Notes: generated by a model from the sequence alone, not told the origin. Shown: positions 1 through 8,618, counted from the stretch's first letter. The stretch: DNA of 64,000 nucleotides from Photobacterium indicum (GCF_003026215.1 NZ_PYOC01000005.1:62001-126000); one strand, 5' to 3'. Made by a program: numbers and translations.

Positions 1-418
1 CCACACATGCTGTTAATCGGTTACGTAATTGTTGGTAATTTTTCGGTTTTTCTTCATGTTCTGTTTCTCTTATTTTCATTTCAGAAAACCATACCGCCAC
101 GAAACCAAACAATAGTACCAGAATTGAAATTACATACACTTCAGGCGAATGTAGTAGTGTTCCCCAAGCAATCAAGGCGAAAAGGAGACTTAAAATTAAT
201 GCATTGCGGCTTAGGGAGTGTTTTATGTGATCAATCGCATTTCCCCATAGTACACCTGAAAGAAAACTTAAAATAACGGCGCTGTACGCAATAAATACAG
301 TTGTAGGGGCAAGGCTGAAAAGTGTCTTATCGAACCAAATACACACAATACTGAGCGCAAAAGGAAGAAGGCCAGTATAGCCTAAAATAACCATGATCTT
401 ATCGGGAGATGTCTTCAT
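1..418 (-). CDS. DUF3429-like membrane protein (3' end beyond window)
   Basis: The frame is open from an ATG at 416-418 to the left edge of the window, so only the first 139 codons are present. The product is hydrophobic. It has a helix with GYTGLLPFALSIV at residues 13-25, then a segment with AYSAVILSFLSGVLWG, and further helices around LILSLLFALIAWG and ISILVLLFGFVAVWF. The AYxAVILSFLxGxxWG pattern and the tail KPKNYQQLRNRLTACV resemble DUF3429 inner-membrane proteins, a small family of unknown function. No strong Shine-Dalgarno sequence precedes the ATG. The family assignment rests on motif recognition; the reading frame itself is secure. Confidence 0.7.
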   Translation of the reverse strand, partial: MKTSPDKIMVILGYTGLLPFALSIVCIWFDKTLFSLAPTTVFIAYSAVILSFLSGVLWGNAIDHIKHSLSRNALILSLLFALIAWGTLLHSPEVYVISILVLLFGFVAVWFSEMKIRETEHEEKPKNYQQLRNRLTACV

Positions 419-558
419 TATATGTGCTCGAAAAATGAAAGAGGTACTTCTAGTATTAGTCACAGGTACGAACTTGCATAAAGAAAAGAGCGATTACAAA
501 AATAGTTTTAATGGAGATCCAAACGATAAAGAGAAATTACCCTCTCAAAGGAAATCAT

Positions 559-1248
559 ATGAAACTTAATACCGATCTCACGAAAAAAGTGAATGCATTC
601 TTTGAGCAGTCACAATGGTCTTCGTCACCGATAAAAGAAGTAAAACGAAAAATGTTAGAGCGTGATGGGGGGGAGATTGCCATTGCGACGACTATCGTTC
701 GTTATGAACCTAATAGTTACTTTTCATCCCATATTCATGACGGAGGTGAAGAGTTCTTAGTGCTAGATGGTGAGTTTGCCGATGAACATGGCCGTTACCC
801 TATAGGTACGTATATGAGAAACCCTCCCGGTACATCTCATACGCCCTCCGTTGAACCTGGCTGTATGATTTTGGTGAAACTAGGGCAGTTTCAAGAAGGG
901 GATACTTCCCTCGTTCATATTGACACCCAACAACATTTATTTGTGAAAGATGAAGCGCGAAATGGTGTTGCGATTCAACCATTACACAGCTTTAAGCATG
1001 AAGTCGTGCGTTTGGAACGTTGGGATAAACATTCAACGATCATGCTAGAGAACACTGGGGGTATCGAAATCTTGATCATTGACGGTGGTTGCGAGCATGA
1101 TGGCGTAAATTATACCAAGCATGATTGGTTACGTTTACCAGTGGGAGAAAACCTGACAGTTAAAACAGGGCAGACAGATTGTATCGTGTGGATAAAAACG
1201 GGGCATCACTTATATCAGCTTAATCGTGATGCCGTTTTGGACAATTAA
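559..1248 (+). CDS. ChrR-like cupin-domain protein
   Basis: A 229-residue soluble protein of the ChrR/Cupin_7 type. The first cupin holds a metal-binding signature, HIHDGGEEFLVLDG, at about residues 62-75, followed by GTYMRNPPGTSH with another candidate metal ligand. A weaker second cupin half covers roughly residues 135-229. ChrR-type cupins bind zinc and act either as anti-sigma factors or as stand-alone quercetinase-like or acetylacetone-cleaving proteins. No sigma factor gene lies nearby, so an anti-sigma role is not supported. I chose the ATG at 559 because AAAGGA lies 6-11 bases before it; an in-frame ATG at 511 has no ribosome-binding site. The enzymatic role is unknown. Confidence 0.75.
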   Translation: MKLNTDLTKKVNAFFEQSQWSSSPIKEVKRKMLERDGGEIAIATTIVRYEPNSYFSSHIHDGGEEFLVLDGEFADEHGRYPIGTYMRNPPGTSHTPSVEPGCMILVKLGQFQEGDTSLVHIDTQQHLFVKDEARNGVAIQPLHSFKHEVVRLERWDKHSTIMLENTGGIEILIIDGGCEHDGVNYTKHDWLRLPVGENLTVKTGQTDCIVWIKTGHHLYQLNRDAVLDN

Positions 1249-1301
1249 GGGCAATGAGGCGATACTAGCCTTTCAGTTTAGGATAATGAGTAGATATAAC
1301 G

Positions 1302-1748
1302 TTGATTGAACACGTAAATGATGCAGATGTTTCAGATATTATTAAGTTAATTAGTAAGTCGATAAAAACGTGTATCGGTGTATTAAATGCAGAGGCTGAT
1401 TCGCTTATAGCCTGCAGTGTTGATGAGATCTTATGGTGGAAGTGTCATCAAGAAAGTACAGCACATTATATATACCGTGTTGACGGTAAAGTTGTTGGCA
1501 CGATATTAATTAAAGATTTTTGTTATATCTCTAATCTTTTTGTCGATCCTGACTTTCATCATCAAGGTATTGGAAAACAGCTTATCTTGCATGCGTTGGC
1601 TATATGTAAGCGATGCTCTCCTCAATCAACGGTTAAATTAAACTCTTCGTTCTATGCCGCCTCTTTCTATCAAAAGATGGGGTTTAAACAAATCGGTAAC
1701 GCAAAAAATTTACCGGGTGGATGTATACCTTTTGAGTGTGCTTTATAA
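1302..1748 (+). CDS. GNAT-family N-acetyltransferase
   Basis: A 148-residue acetyltransferase that would transfer acetyl from acetyl-CoA to an unidentified amine. The GNAT core is clear. A beta strand with VVGTILIKDFCYISNLFVDP leads into the acetyl-CoA pyrophosphate loop HHQGIGKQLI (about residues 87-96), followed by FYQKMGFKQIG, the usual C-terminal motif. Translation appears to start at TTG (1302), giving MIEHVNDADVSDI, which matches the usual GNAT N-terminus; no in-frame ATG lies upstream. It follows the cupin gene by about 50 bp on the same strand and may share its transcript. It ends 14 bp from the convergent lipoprotein gene. Confidence 0.8.
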   Translation: MIEHVNDADVSDIIKLISKSIKTCIGVLNAEADSLIACSVDEILWWKCHQESTAHYIYRVDGKVVGTILIKDFCYISNLFVDPDFHHQGIGKQLILHALAICKRCSPQSTVKLNSSFYAASFYQKMGFKQIGNAKNLPGGCIPFECAL

Positions 1749-1762
1749 TACTCCCCCCCCAT

Positions 1763-2623
1763 CTATCCACACACGAACCAAGAATTAGCCGCCGCATCTA
1801 TGTATGCTTCATTATACCAATCGACTTTTTCAAGCGCGGGGGCGATCCGAATATCCCCTTTAAACTTGGCTGTTGCTAATACTTTTACCCGCCCTTTATA
1901 AGCCTGCATTACTGCACCTTGGTATGTGTGACCTAAACTCGAACCTTTAGGTTGTTCAAACAAACAAACTGTTTGCCCTTTATTGGTATAAATAAATTGG
2001 CTTTCTTCTGTCCATACTTGAGGCTGCGTTATCACATTAGGTTGAGCTGTATAATTTGTAACACCTGAAGCGTCACTATCGCTAATAAGAGTACGGTGTA
2101 TCGAGTAGGGTTGATAACCTAGTACTTGAGCAGCACTTAACCATTCATTGGAGGGGGCATTGGTATTCTCGATAACTCGTAAAGTGACAAAGGGCCCATC
2201 TAAACACAAGTCAGCCCACAGCTCTGTGCTAGAAATACGAACTGAAAAAATAGGACGTTCTTCAACGGTATTTGCATTGTAAACACACCATGATGCCGTT
2301 TCTTGATGAACTAACGTCCCAATGTTGGCATCACATGTTCTTTTTGCGAGGTCGAGATATTCGGCAACATCGTTCTTCGCTTGTTGCGAACTATTAGCGC
2401 AATATCGATAGCTAAATGAATACGCACTTTTCGGATAAAAGTTGCCTTTATCAACCACAGCACCATTTTTTCTGGTGCTATTTAATTCGAGAAAGCTTTT
2501 GGTTGAATCAAGAAAACTGTACTCAGCTAGGTCAGGTCTTGTCTCTGAGGTTGAGCTACAGCCGACAAGGAATAAGACGAATAACATTATAGAAGAAGAT
2601 TGAAAGTGAAAGTGCTTCAGCAT
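1763..2623 (-). CDS. Putative outer-membrane or periplasmic lipoprotein
   Basis: A 286-residue lipoprotein of unknown function. The signal peptide MLKHFHFQSSSIMLFVLFLV ends in a lipobox, LVGC, with the acylated cysteine at about residue 21, followed by SSTSET. Serine at +2 favours the outer membrane. The rest has several cysteines (for example YRYCANSS, KRTCDANIG, ASWCVYNA, CLFEQPKG, and a C-terminal WFVCG) that could form disulfides. The frame is open to 2764, but the ATG at 2623 has AAGGCGGA upstream and gives a proper signal peptide, so the longer start is rejected. No family was recognised. Confidence 0.7.
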   Translation of the reverse strand: MLKHFHFQSSSIMLFVLFLVGCSSTSETRPDLAEYSFLDSTKSFLELNSTRKNGAVVDKGNFYPKSAYSFSYRYCANSSQQAKNDVAEYLDLAKRTCDANIGTLVHQETASWCVYNANTVEERPIFSVRISSTELWADLCLDGPFVTLRVIENTNAPSNEWLSAAQVLGYQPYSIHRTLISDSDASGVTNYTAQPNVITQPQVWTEESQFIYTNKGQTVCLFEQPKGSSLGHTYQGAVMQAYKGRVKVLATAKFKGDIRIAPALEKVDWYNEAYIDAAANSWFVCG

Positions 2624-3403
2624 TTCGTTCCGCCTTAAAGTGACCCAATGGAGTATTTTTAAGTATATAAGGCTATTTAAAATACGTTGGAAAAGATCTA
2701 AGGCGTGAATATAGAACTTAGCCAATGTGGTCTTTGCTACTTCGTAAGATTCTACCCCAGACACTGATGAATCGTACCTTCCACTTTCTGGTGGCTCTGT
2801 TCAGCAGTATGTGCAGTGCTGATGGGTTTAGAGTGATTGCAGTCAACCACTACCTTTTCGTATCGGTAAATGGTCTTTTTCGGAAAGGCTCTATCTGCTT
2901 TTTTATCCCGTTTACCATGTAGTGTAGAAATGATTATATCACTAAATTTATCAAGTATTTGTTACTGACTTGTTGTATTTTACATTGACTTATATCTCGT
3001 TGGCTTATTTCCTTACGAAGAAGAGGAACTCAGTGAAACCCTTCAGGGAATTTATGCATTTATAACCGCATAAATAATGCACCAATAGCACTTATTCTTG
3101 AGCTTGCATGAAAATATTGTGAACAACGTATCAAATTTGGATTAAATTAAGCTAATAGAGCATTTAAATCACTGAGATTATATTCATAATTAACGAATCA
3201 TTTGTAAAAAAAATGAGATAACAGCCAGATTACTCGCATACTCGCGGATAATTAATCGTATAATGACTATTCATTCTATCAATTAGCGATTTCTAGTGAA
3301 ATGATATTTTGATACCTATCACATTTCCCCTAAATAATTTCACTTACCATGGCGCCACTTAGTTTATTCCTTCAAATAAAATTTATTAAAGAGAAGTATC
3401 TAT
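2624..3403. other. 780-bp spacer with one decayed reading frame
   Basis: No intact gene is visible. A minus-strand open frame from about 2955 to 2752 could encode a 67-residue basic peptide containing KKADRAFPKKTIYRYEKVV and SKPISTAHTAEQ, but it has no ATG, GTG or TTG start and is probably a relic. The right half (2940-3400) is very AT-rich and should hold the promoter of the triple-RidA gene; I could not fix its -10 and -35 boxes. Confidence 0.4.
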
Positions 3404-4639
3404 ATGTCTGGCGATATCATTAAGTTTTCACGAAACACAGAGAATGCACCACAAAGTTCTGTATCTACACAAACTGTAGCTTTTTCTCATTATAATAATA
3501 TTTCAGCACAATTACCTGTAGACCCTAAAACAGGTGAGATTGTAGTTGGTTCTGTAAAAGACCAAGCAACACAGTGCTTAAATAATATTAAAGCAATTGT
3601 AGAAAGTATCGGCCACGTAATGGACGATGTTGTTAAATTGAATATCTTCGTTAAGAATATTTCAGACATCGAAGCTATCGATGAAATTTACACAACTTTC
3701 TTCCAAAGTGCTCTTCCTACACGTACGGTAGTTGCAGTTGCAGCATTACCGATGAGTGATGCTTTGGTACAAATTGATGCGCTTATCTCAAACGGTGAAG
3801 GCACAACTCCACAGGCACCTTGTGCTCTTGTTAAAGTATCAAGAAACACAGAAAATGCGCCACAGGGTCTATACACACAGACTGTTGCGTTCTCTCACTA
3901 TAATAACCTTGCATCTCAATTACCAATTGATCCAAAAACAGGTGCGTTGGTAGCAGGTGGTGTTAAAGAGCAAACTGAGCAGTGCTTAAATAACATTAAA
4001 GCAATCTTAGAAAGCATCGATCACGTAATGGACGATGTGGTTAAAACTACTATCTTCCTTAAAGATATCGCTGATGTTGAAGCGGTAAACGAAGTTTGTG
4101 CTAAATTTTACCCAAACTATGTCCCTGTACGCTCAATAGTTAACGCTTCAGCTTTACCTATGGGTGCTTTAGTTCAAATTGATACATCTGTATCACACGG
4201 TGATGGTACACCACCACAACTTCCTGAAGATACAAGCCTACTTGTAATCGAAGCAAGCAATACGGAAAATGCACCAAAAGCGACATACTCACATACTGTA
4301 GCTTTCTCTCACTACAACCATGTTTCTGGTCAATTACCTTTAGACCCGAAAACAAATGAATTAGTTGCTGGTGACGTAAAAGCGCAAGCAGAACAATGTC
4401 TAAAGAATATTAAGGCAATTATTGAAAGTGTTGACCATGTAATGGACGATACAGTTAAAATCAATATCCAACTTAAGAATATTGAAGATATCGATGCTGT
4501 AAACGAAATTTACACTACTTTCTTCAAAGGCGATCTTCCTGCAAGAACAGTTGTGGGTGTTTCAGCTATCCCTATGGGTGCTTTAGTACAAATTGATGCT
4601 GTTGTTTCTAACTGTGAAGGTACACCTCCACAAGCATAA
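3404..4639 (+). CDS. Triple RidA (YjgF/YER057c/UK114) fusion protein
   Basis: A 411-residue protein made of three tandem RidA-like domains at about residues 1-132, 143-270 and 281-411, joined by short linkers. Each repeats the same landmarks: TENAPQ/K, VAFSHYNN, QLPxDPKT, QCLNNIKAI, HVMDDVVK, and an arginine in PTRTVV, PVRSIV or PARTVV. That arginine corresponds to the catalytic arginine of RidA, which deaminates reactive enamine/imine intermediates such as 2-aminoacrylate. Normal RidA is about 128 residues and works as a homotrimer, so this chain may fold as a covalent trimer. The conserved glutamate near the family C-terminus is aspartate here (VQID) in all three. No signal peptide. AAAGAGAAG precedes the ATG. 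Confidence 0.9.
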   Translation: MSGDIIKFSRNTENAPQSSVSTQTVAFSHYNNISAQLPVDPKTGEIVVGSVKDQATQCLNNIKAIVESIGHVMDDVVKLNIFVKNISDIEAIDEIYTTFFQSALPTRTVVAVAALPMSDALVQIDALISNGEGTTPQAPCALVKVSRNTENAPQGLYTQTVAFSHYNNLASQLPIDPKTGALVAGGVKEQTEQCLNNIKAILESIDHVMDDVVKTTIFLKDIADVEAVNEVCAKFYPNYVPVRSIVNASALPMGALVQIDTSVSHGDGTPPQLPEDTSLLVIEASNTENAPKATYSHTVAFSHYNHVSGQLPLDPKTNELVAGDVKAQAEQCLKNIKAIIESVDHVMDDTVKINIQLKNIEDIDAVNEIYTTFFKGDLPARTVVGVSAIPMGALVQIDAVVSNCEGTPPQA

Positions 4640-4669
4640 CAGGCATTTGTCTTCGAGACATTAAGTCGG

Positions 4670-4711
4670 GGCATCCATAAAGTCAAAGTGCGCTTTGGTC
4701 TTTTGGATGCC
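4670..4711 (+). terminator. Hairpin downstream of the triple-RidA gene
   Basis: GGCATCCA at 4670-4677 pairs with TGGATGCC at 4704-4711, and the inner AAAG/CTTT blocks extend the stem. It lies 31 bp after the stop codon. There is no long T-run, so it may be a weak terminator or an mRNA-stabilising hairpin. Confidence 0.5.
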
Positions 4712-4912
4712 TATTCCTGCTTATTAAAACTAATCGATTAACCGTATGAACAACTCGACTTTATCGCAAAGTCACTCTATGAGTTATGATCACGGCAGTA
4801 TTTCACTCCTAGTCATCCATTACCATCCAGTTTTCAGCCCGACACTCCCTTTCAGAAGCATCGTGACAATAAATAAAAAAATCAGCTTGGGTAATAAACG
4901 CTTTAGTCTCTG

Positions 4913-5353
4913 TTATTTTGCTTGTTCAAGCGTTTCATTTAGCCATTGATCAAATTGTGATTTTGGTAACGCACCGTTTAAATTATTCAGTAGTTGACCA
5001 TTTTTGAATACCATAATGGTTGGAATACTACGAATACGATATTGGGCAGCAAGTTCTTGTTGTGCTTCAGTATCTATTTTTACAAAGCGAGCGTCACCAG
5101 AGCGCTCTGCAGCAACATCTTCAAAAATGGGTGCGAAGCCCACACAAGGGCTACACCATGGTGCCCAAAAATCGACAACAACAGGTGTGTCACTCTGGAT
5201 TAACGCTAAGAAGTTGTTTGTAGTGCCTTCAATTGACTTTCCATCTAATAGCTTCTCTTTGCATGAACCACATGTTGCTGTGTCCTCAATGCGCTCTGTT
5301 GGTATGCGATTCATCGCTTTACAGTGTGGGCAACGTGTTGTCATTGTATTCAT
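4913..5353 (-). CDS. trxC: Thioredoxin 2 (TrxC-type) with CSPC active site
   Basis: A 146-residue cytoplasmic thiol-disulfide reductase of the thioredoxin 2 type. The N-terminal zinc-binding module is present as CPHC (residues 8-11) and CGSC (28-31). The thioredoxin fold follows, with the active site in FWAPWCSPC (about residues 62-70) and the cis-proline in RSIPTIMVF. TrxC reduces protein disulfides and is usually tied to oxidative stress defence in relatives. The active-site dipeptide is Ser-Pro instead of the usual Gly-Pro. The gene is transcribed alone and converges with the RidA gene. The start ATG is preceded by a modest GGA at suitable spacing. Confidence 0.92.
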   Translation of the reverse strand: MNTMTTRCPHCKAMNRIPTERIEDTATCGSCKEKLLDGKSIEGTTNNFLALIQSDTPVVVDFWAPWCSPCVGFAPIFEDVAAERSGDARFVKIDTEAQQELAAQYRIRSIPTIMVFKNGQLLNNLNGALPKSQFDQWLNETLEQAK

Positions 5354-5779
5354 AATTATTATCCGTTTTCTGGCTGTTTACTTTTTAGAATTATTTTTAC
5401 CTACGTTGCCTTCATAGGCTCTACATTTAGCCAATGAAGGTAATACCAAGTTAAACAAGTATTTGACTATTTACTTATCCAGAATGGTATAACTCAGGTA
5501 TGTAGCTGTAATCTACAGGCTTGCGCTCAGAAAAAAAAGACGACTATGCTTATTAATTCAATTGGCTTTATCTATGAATTGCGCATAGGTGTCGTGGTTC
5601 TAGTGGTACGGTTAAGTAAAAAGTACGTTGAGATTTATAAGAGAATACGGCGATGGCTTTAATGTGTGTCGCCAACGTGTTTAGGCTAAAAGAGGAACAG
5701 TTGGAAAATTTGTTCTCTGTTTCCTTATATCAGCTACCGTTACAGTTACCTCATTGTTCTGAAGAGGTAAGTAACTATT
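5354..5779. other. Spacer between trxC and the SgrR operon
   Basis: Divergent promoter region of trxC (minus) and the SgrR-like operon (plus). It contains a 52-bp palindromic repeat at 5441-5492, listed separately. A short frame starts at ATG 5653 (MALMCVANVFRLKEEQ...) and ends just inside the next small gene in another frame; it may be chance or a leader peptide. Confidence 0.4.
5441..5492. repeat. Short MITE-like palindromic repeat, family A
   Basis: Starts TAATACCA and ends TGGTATAA. The inner arms TAAACAAGTATTTGA and CTATTTACTTATCC are complementary in part. The same ends and the arm TTTACTTATCCAGA recur at 60934-61099, and the ends alone recur at 38349-38374. It looks like a shortened copy of a non-autonomous element. 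Confidence 0.6.
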
Positions 5780-5971
5780 ATGTTGAGACATCATTTAGCG
5801 GTATTTTTTAAAGCAACAGCGTGTGATGAAGTACAAAGCGGTTTGCTCGCAAAAATCGTTCACATGTCGTTAGAAGAAAGAATGGCTCGTCTTGACCAAA
5901 TTTATGACATTCAGCGAGCACCACTATCTCTGGCAGAGTTAGAGCGACTACATAGAGAGAAAAATGAATAA
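5780..5971 (+). CDS. Small protein translationally coupled to SgrR-like gene
   Basis: A 63-residue protein, MLRHHLAVFF at the N-terminus, then a charged helical part with SLEERMARLDQIYDIQ and a C-terminal LAELERLHREKNE. GAAGAGGT lies 11-18 bases before the ATG. Its stop codon overlaps the start of the SgrR-like gene by 8 bases, which strongly suggests coupling and a shared function. I do not recognise the family. The C-terminal half is likely alpha-helical and could be a partner or regulator of the downstream protein. Codon use and the coupled arrangement support a real gene. Confidence 0.6.
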   Translation: MLRHHLAVFFKATACDEVQSGLLAKIVHMSLEERMARLDQIYDIQRAPLSLAELERLHREKNE

Positions 5972-7547
5972 TAAAAAGAAGCTAGAAACCTATGAGCTGT
6001 TATTTAAATACTTTGGACCAGGTGAATCAGAAACCACACTCGCTGATGTTGCTACTGCGTTAGGATGCACTTCCCGACATGCGCGTACCTTGTTGCAACA
6101 AATGTCGGCACTAGAATGGCTAGTGTGGCAACCAGAACCTGGGCGAGGGAAGCGTTCATTATTAGTGTGTAATCAAGAACCCATTAATGCCTGTTATCAA
6201 CTGATGGAGGATGCCCTAGAAGCGGGAAAGCATGAGTCTGTATTTAAACTTGCAGGGTTTAATGATCGGCATGTATCGTCTGAACTTAAAAAATACCTGA
6301 TTTCATCGACCCAATATGACAGCCAAGCTATTCGTATTCCTTTTCATCGAGAAATAAAAACACTGCACCCACATTATGCTTTTGATAGAACGGAACGGCA
6401 TTTAATATTGCATGTTTTTCAGCGTTTAACAGAAGATGATTTTGGTGAAATAAAGCCATCGCTTGCCCACCATTGGGAAAGTGATGAAGAGGGAACAAAT
6501 TGGACATTCTATTTGCAGTCTGGAGTGCAATACCAAGATCAAACGCCAATGAAAGTTGAAGATATTGTTCTTAGTTTACAGGTGTTAATTAATAATCCCT
6601 ATTGGCGATCCTTATACGAGCATATTGAAAGCATTGATGTGCTGTCACCGGAATCTATTCGAATTTCTCTATCAAGGCCTGATTGGCACCTTGCTGCATT
6701 ATTGGGGCGTTCTGAGGCATCGATAATGCCAAGCCAGTATGGTCGGCTCATAATCAATCCTGAAGCACCTGTTGGGTCTGGTTCTTTTATGATTGATATC
6801 GCGTCATCTCGATTATTTCGATTAAAAAGAAACAACAATTATTCTGGGAAATGTGCCCTAATTGAGAATATTGAATTATGGATACATCCTGACTGGGCGA
6901 AAGATAAATTGTGTAGTGAAGGTTCATTCTTTTTGGATCAGCCCGAGCAAACTTATATAACGACATGTAACGATGTTGGTTACTTTTATATGATGATTAA
7001 AAAGCCACAGTTGAGAGATAGAATAGTTAGCAAGGCTATTATCGATGTTCTTCAAGAAAAGCGGCTTATTCTCGGCGAGATTCATTACCCAATTACTTTC
7101 AGCTACGATGATAATAATGAGTGTCGCTACTATGCTCAATTACTGGATCAAGCATTAGCTAACCATCAACATGTTACATCTACTTGTGTGTCTTTTGGTG
7201 AACAACAAAAAGAGGCTGATATTAGTTTAGGGGGAATTCGAATTGAGGGTTGTAGCTTGACCAGTTTATTGGCATTTTTTTATACCTACAGTTTATGGTC
7301 ACAAATTTTATCACAGCCGCTATATCAAAAATTATTGGTATTACTTCATCAGGCACAAGCGACACAAGACAAACAGCAAGCTGAAGGTGTATTACGGTCG
7401 ATACTGACTTGGTTATCAGATGATCGAATCTTGACGATGATAAGGCAAGAAAGTTTTAAATTAACCGCACCACTAAAAATTCAAGGTATACGGGTGAACA
7501 ATGTTGGTTGGTGTGATTTTTCAAAACTATGGGTTAAAAGTCATTAA
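5964..7547 (+). CDS. SgrR-family transcriptional regulator with solute-binding domain
   Basis: A 527-residue protein with the SgrR plan. The N-terminal winged helix-turn-helix covers about residues 1-115 (TLADVATALGCTSRHARTLL is the helix-turn-helix). A periplasmic-binding-protein fold of the oligopeptide class (SBP_bac_5) follows (about 150-527), with KPSLAHHWES, TNWTFYLQSGV and MKVEDIVLSL. It has no signal peptide, as expected for a cytoplasmic sensor that binds a small ligand. E. coli SgrR, at 551 residues, activates the sRNA SgrS during glucose-phosphate stress. I saw no SgrS-like RNA here, so the target is unknown. It overlaps the small upstream gene by 8 bases. Confidence 0.85.
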   Translation: MNNKKKLETYELLFKYFGPGESETTLADVATALGCTSRHARTLLQQMSALEWLVWQPEPGRGKRSLLVCNQEPINACYQLMEDALEAGKHESVFKLAGFNDRHVSSELKKYLISSTQYDSQAIRIPFHREIKTLHPHYAFDRTERHLILHVFQRLTEDDFGEIKPSLAHHWESDEEGTNWTFYLQSGVQYQDQTPMKVEDIVLSLQVLINNPYWRSLYEHIESIDVLSPESIRISLSRPDWHLAALLGRSEASIMPSQYGRLIINPEAPVGSGSFMIDIASSRLFRLKRNNNYSGKCALIENIELWIHPDWAKDKLCSEGSFFLDQPEQTYITTCNDVGYFYMMIKKPQLRDRIVSKAIIDVLQEKRLILGEIHYPITFSYDDNNECRYYAQLLDQALANHQHVTSTCVSFGEQQKEADISLGGIRIEGCSLTSLLAFFYTYSLWSQILSQPLYQKLLVLLHQAQATQDKQQAEGVLRSILTWLSDDRILTMIRQESFKLTAPLKIQGIRVNNVGWCDFSKLWVKSH

Positions 7548-7611
7548 CATAACCAAAGCGCCGTATTGACGCTCTAGTTCATGATTGAATGAGATAGGGG
7601 ATGGAAGTGAT

Positions 7612-7809
7612 TTAATGGAGAAGCCCTAGTTCTCTAGCTTCTTTAATACTTAAACCGCTCTCTCGAATATCTTTTAATGCTTCGATACGTCTTCTTGCTT
7701 CAGCTTGCTGCTTCTTTGTTGAGGCAAGATTTGAAGCTGTTTCATCTTTGTAATCCCACTTAGAAGATACATCTGATATCTCTGTGTGGTCGATAGAATT
7801 GATAGACAC
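7612..7809 (-). CDS. Small basic protein, PA3496-like
   Basis: A 65-residue protein beginning at GTG 7807-7809, chosen because CGGAGGT lies directly upstream (7815-7821) and no ribosome site precedes the longer frame to 7926. The C-terminal half has a charged helix, AEARRRIEALKDIRES, ending in KEARELGLLH. The ARRRIE core resembles the small PA3496-type proteins seen across gammaproteobacteria, which are annotated as putative envelope-integrity factors; the match is short. No membrane segment is visible. The first 30 residues are polar and probably disordered. Confidence 0.6.
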   Translation of the reverse strand: MSINSIDHTEISDVSSKWDYKDETASNLASTKKQQAEARRRIEALKDIRESGLSIKEARELGLLH

Positions 7810-8164
7810 AATTACCTCCGAAAGAAACCCTGCGTTGGATTCAACATATGTGTACCAAATGAAAATGCATGCGTTAAGTCTATAATATTGAGTTTGTGAT
7901 CTAATTCGTATTTGTGAAAATAACACTAAAATTTACTATTTCTAATGTGCTTTTGGGCGTATCTTCGATTGTTCACGCTCAGTAAAAAACACGGTTCCAG
8001 ATCAAGTTTTCTTTCTCGCTTATTCATCCATTATGCAACCGGTTTTAATCGCATATTCTAAGCTTATATAAGCAATTAAATTGCTTGAACTGATTGTTTT
8101 TAAAGCAGTTGATTGGTTTTTTTATTGTGATTGCTCAATTCACAATCAATCGGCTATTTAGGGG
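7810..8164. other. AT-rich spacer before tRNA-Ser
   Basis: No gene is supported. It includes small palindromes such as AAGCAATTAAATTGCTT near 8069-8085 and TTGTGATTG/CACAATCAA near 8127-8153, of unknown meaning. Confidence 0.4.
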
Positions 8165-8193
8165 TTTACAGCTACTGTGGTTATACGTATTAT
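8165..8193 (+). promoter_or_regulatory. Sigma-70 promoter of tRNA-Ser
   Basis: A -35 box TTTACA (8165-8170) is followed by a 17-base spacer and a -10 box TATTAT (8188-8193). A GC-rich discriminator (CACCGCG) follows just before the tRNA, which is typical of stringently controlled stable-RNA promoters. Confidence 0.7.
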
Positions 8194-8203
8194 TCACCGC
8201 GTT

Positions 8204-8294
8204 GGAGAGATGGCTGAGTGGTCGAAAGCACCGGTCTTGAAAACCGGCAAGGGTTTATAGCCCTTCTAGGGTTCAAATCCCTATCTCTCCGCCA
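8204..8294 (+). tRNA. tRNA-Ser (anticodon UGA)
   Basis: A 91-base class II tRNA. The acceptor GGAGAGA (8204-8210) pairs with TCTCTCC before the discriminator G and an encoded CCA (8292-8294). The anticodon stem CCGGT...ACCGG encloses CTTGAAA with anticodon TGA. A long variable arm (AAGGGTTTATAGCCCTT) and the T loop GGTTCAAATCC are clear. It reads UCA and other UCN serine codons. Confidence 0.97.
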
Positions 8295-8301
8295 CATTTA
8301 G

Positions 8302-8332
8302 AAAAGGGCGCTGATTTATCAGCGCCCTTTTT
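8302..8332 (+). terminator. Intrinsic terminator of tRNA-Ser
   Basis: AAAAGGGCGCTGA (8302-8314) and TCAGCGCCCTTTT (8319-8331) form a 13-bp stem with a 4-base loop, ending in a T-run. It lies 8 bases after the tRNA CCA end. Confidence 0.93.
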
Positions 8333-8407
8333 GCGTTTAGCGAATGTGGTTAGAGGGATTTGTTCCAAATCCACCTAACCTAGAACACTCCACCATATTC
8401 AAAGAAG

Positions 8408-8432
8408 CCGCTACTTTGTTAGCGGTTTTTTT
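8408..8432 (+). terminator. Second intrinsic terminator after tRNA-Ser
   Basis: CCGCTA (8408-8413) pairs with TAGCGG (8420-8425), followed by seven T residues. It lies 75 bases beyond the first terminator with no gene between them. Confidence 0.75.
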
Positions 8433-8618
8433 ACGTCTGGGATTTACCTCGCCTAAAGTACAGTTCTTCCCTAATAAACAAGATATGACGATATAAGGTA
8501 AGCAAAACACATGAGGGTATGCCTGTTACTCTTGGTTCATGTATAATGTGATCCAAGTTCTGCTGTAAGTGCACCTAGCCTAACAGTTTGTTTATTTTTC
8601 ATATACCTGAGACGTCAA

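Noticed and set aside
7..276. 89-codon plus-strand frame
   Set aside because: It lies antisense to the DUF3429-like gene, whose membrane-protein pattern is much more convincing.
4746..4949. 67-codon plus-strand frame after the RidA gene
   Set aside because: No ribosome site, no motif, and it overlaps the 3' end of trxC on the other strand.
5354..5779. SgrS-like small RNA next to the SgrR-like gene
   Set aside because: No Hfq-type terminator with a T-run, and no ptsG-complementary stretch could be identified by eye.
8349..8394. Possible second tRNA 3' half (TGTTCCAAATCC and a later CCACCA) between the two terminators
   Set aside because: No acceptor or anticodon stem can be built; the similarity is limited to a T-arm-like stretch.
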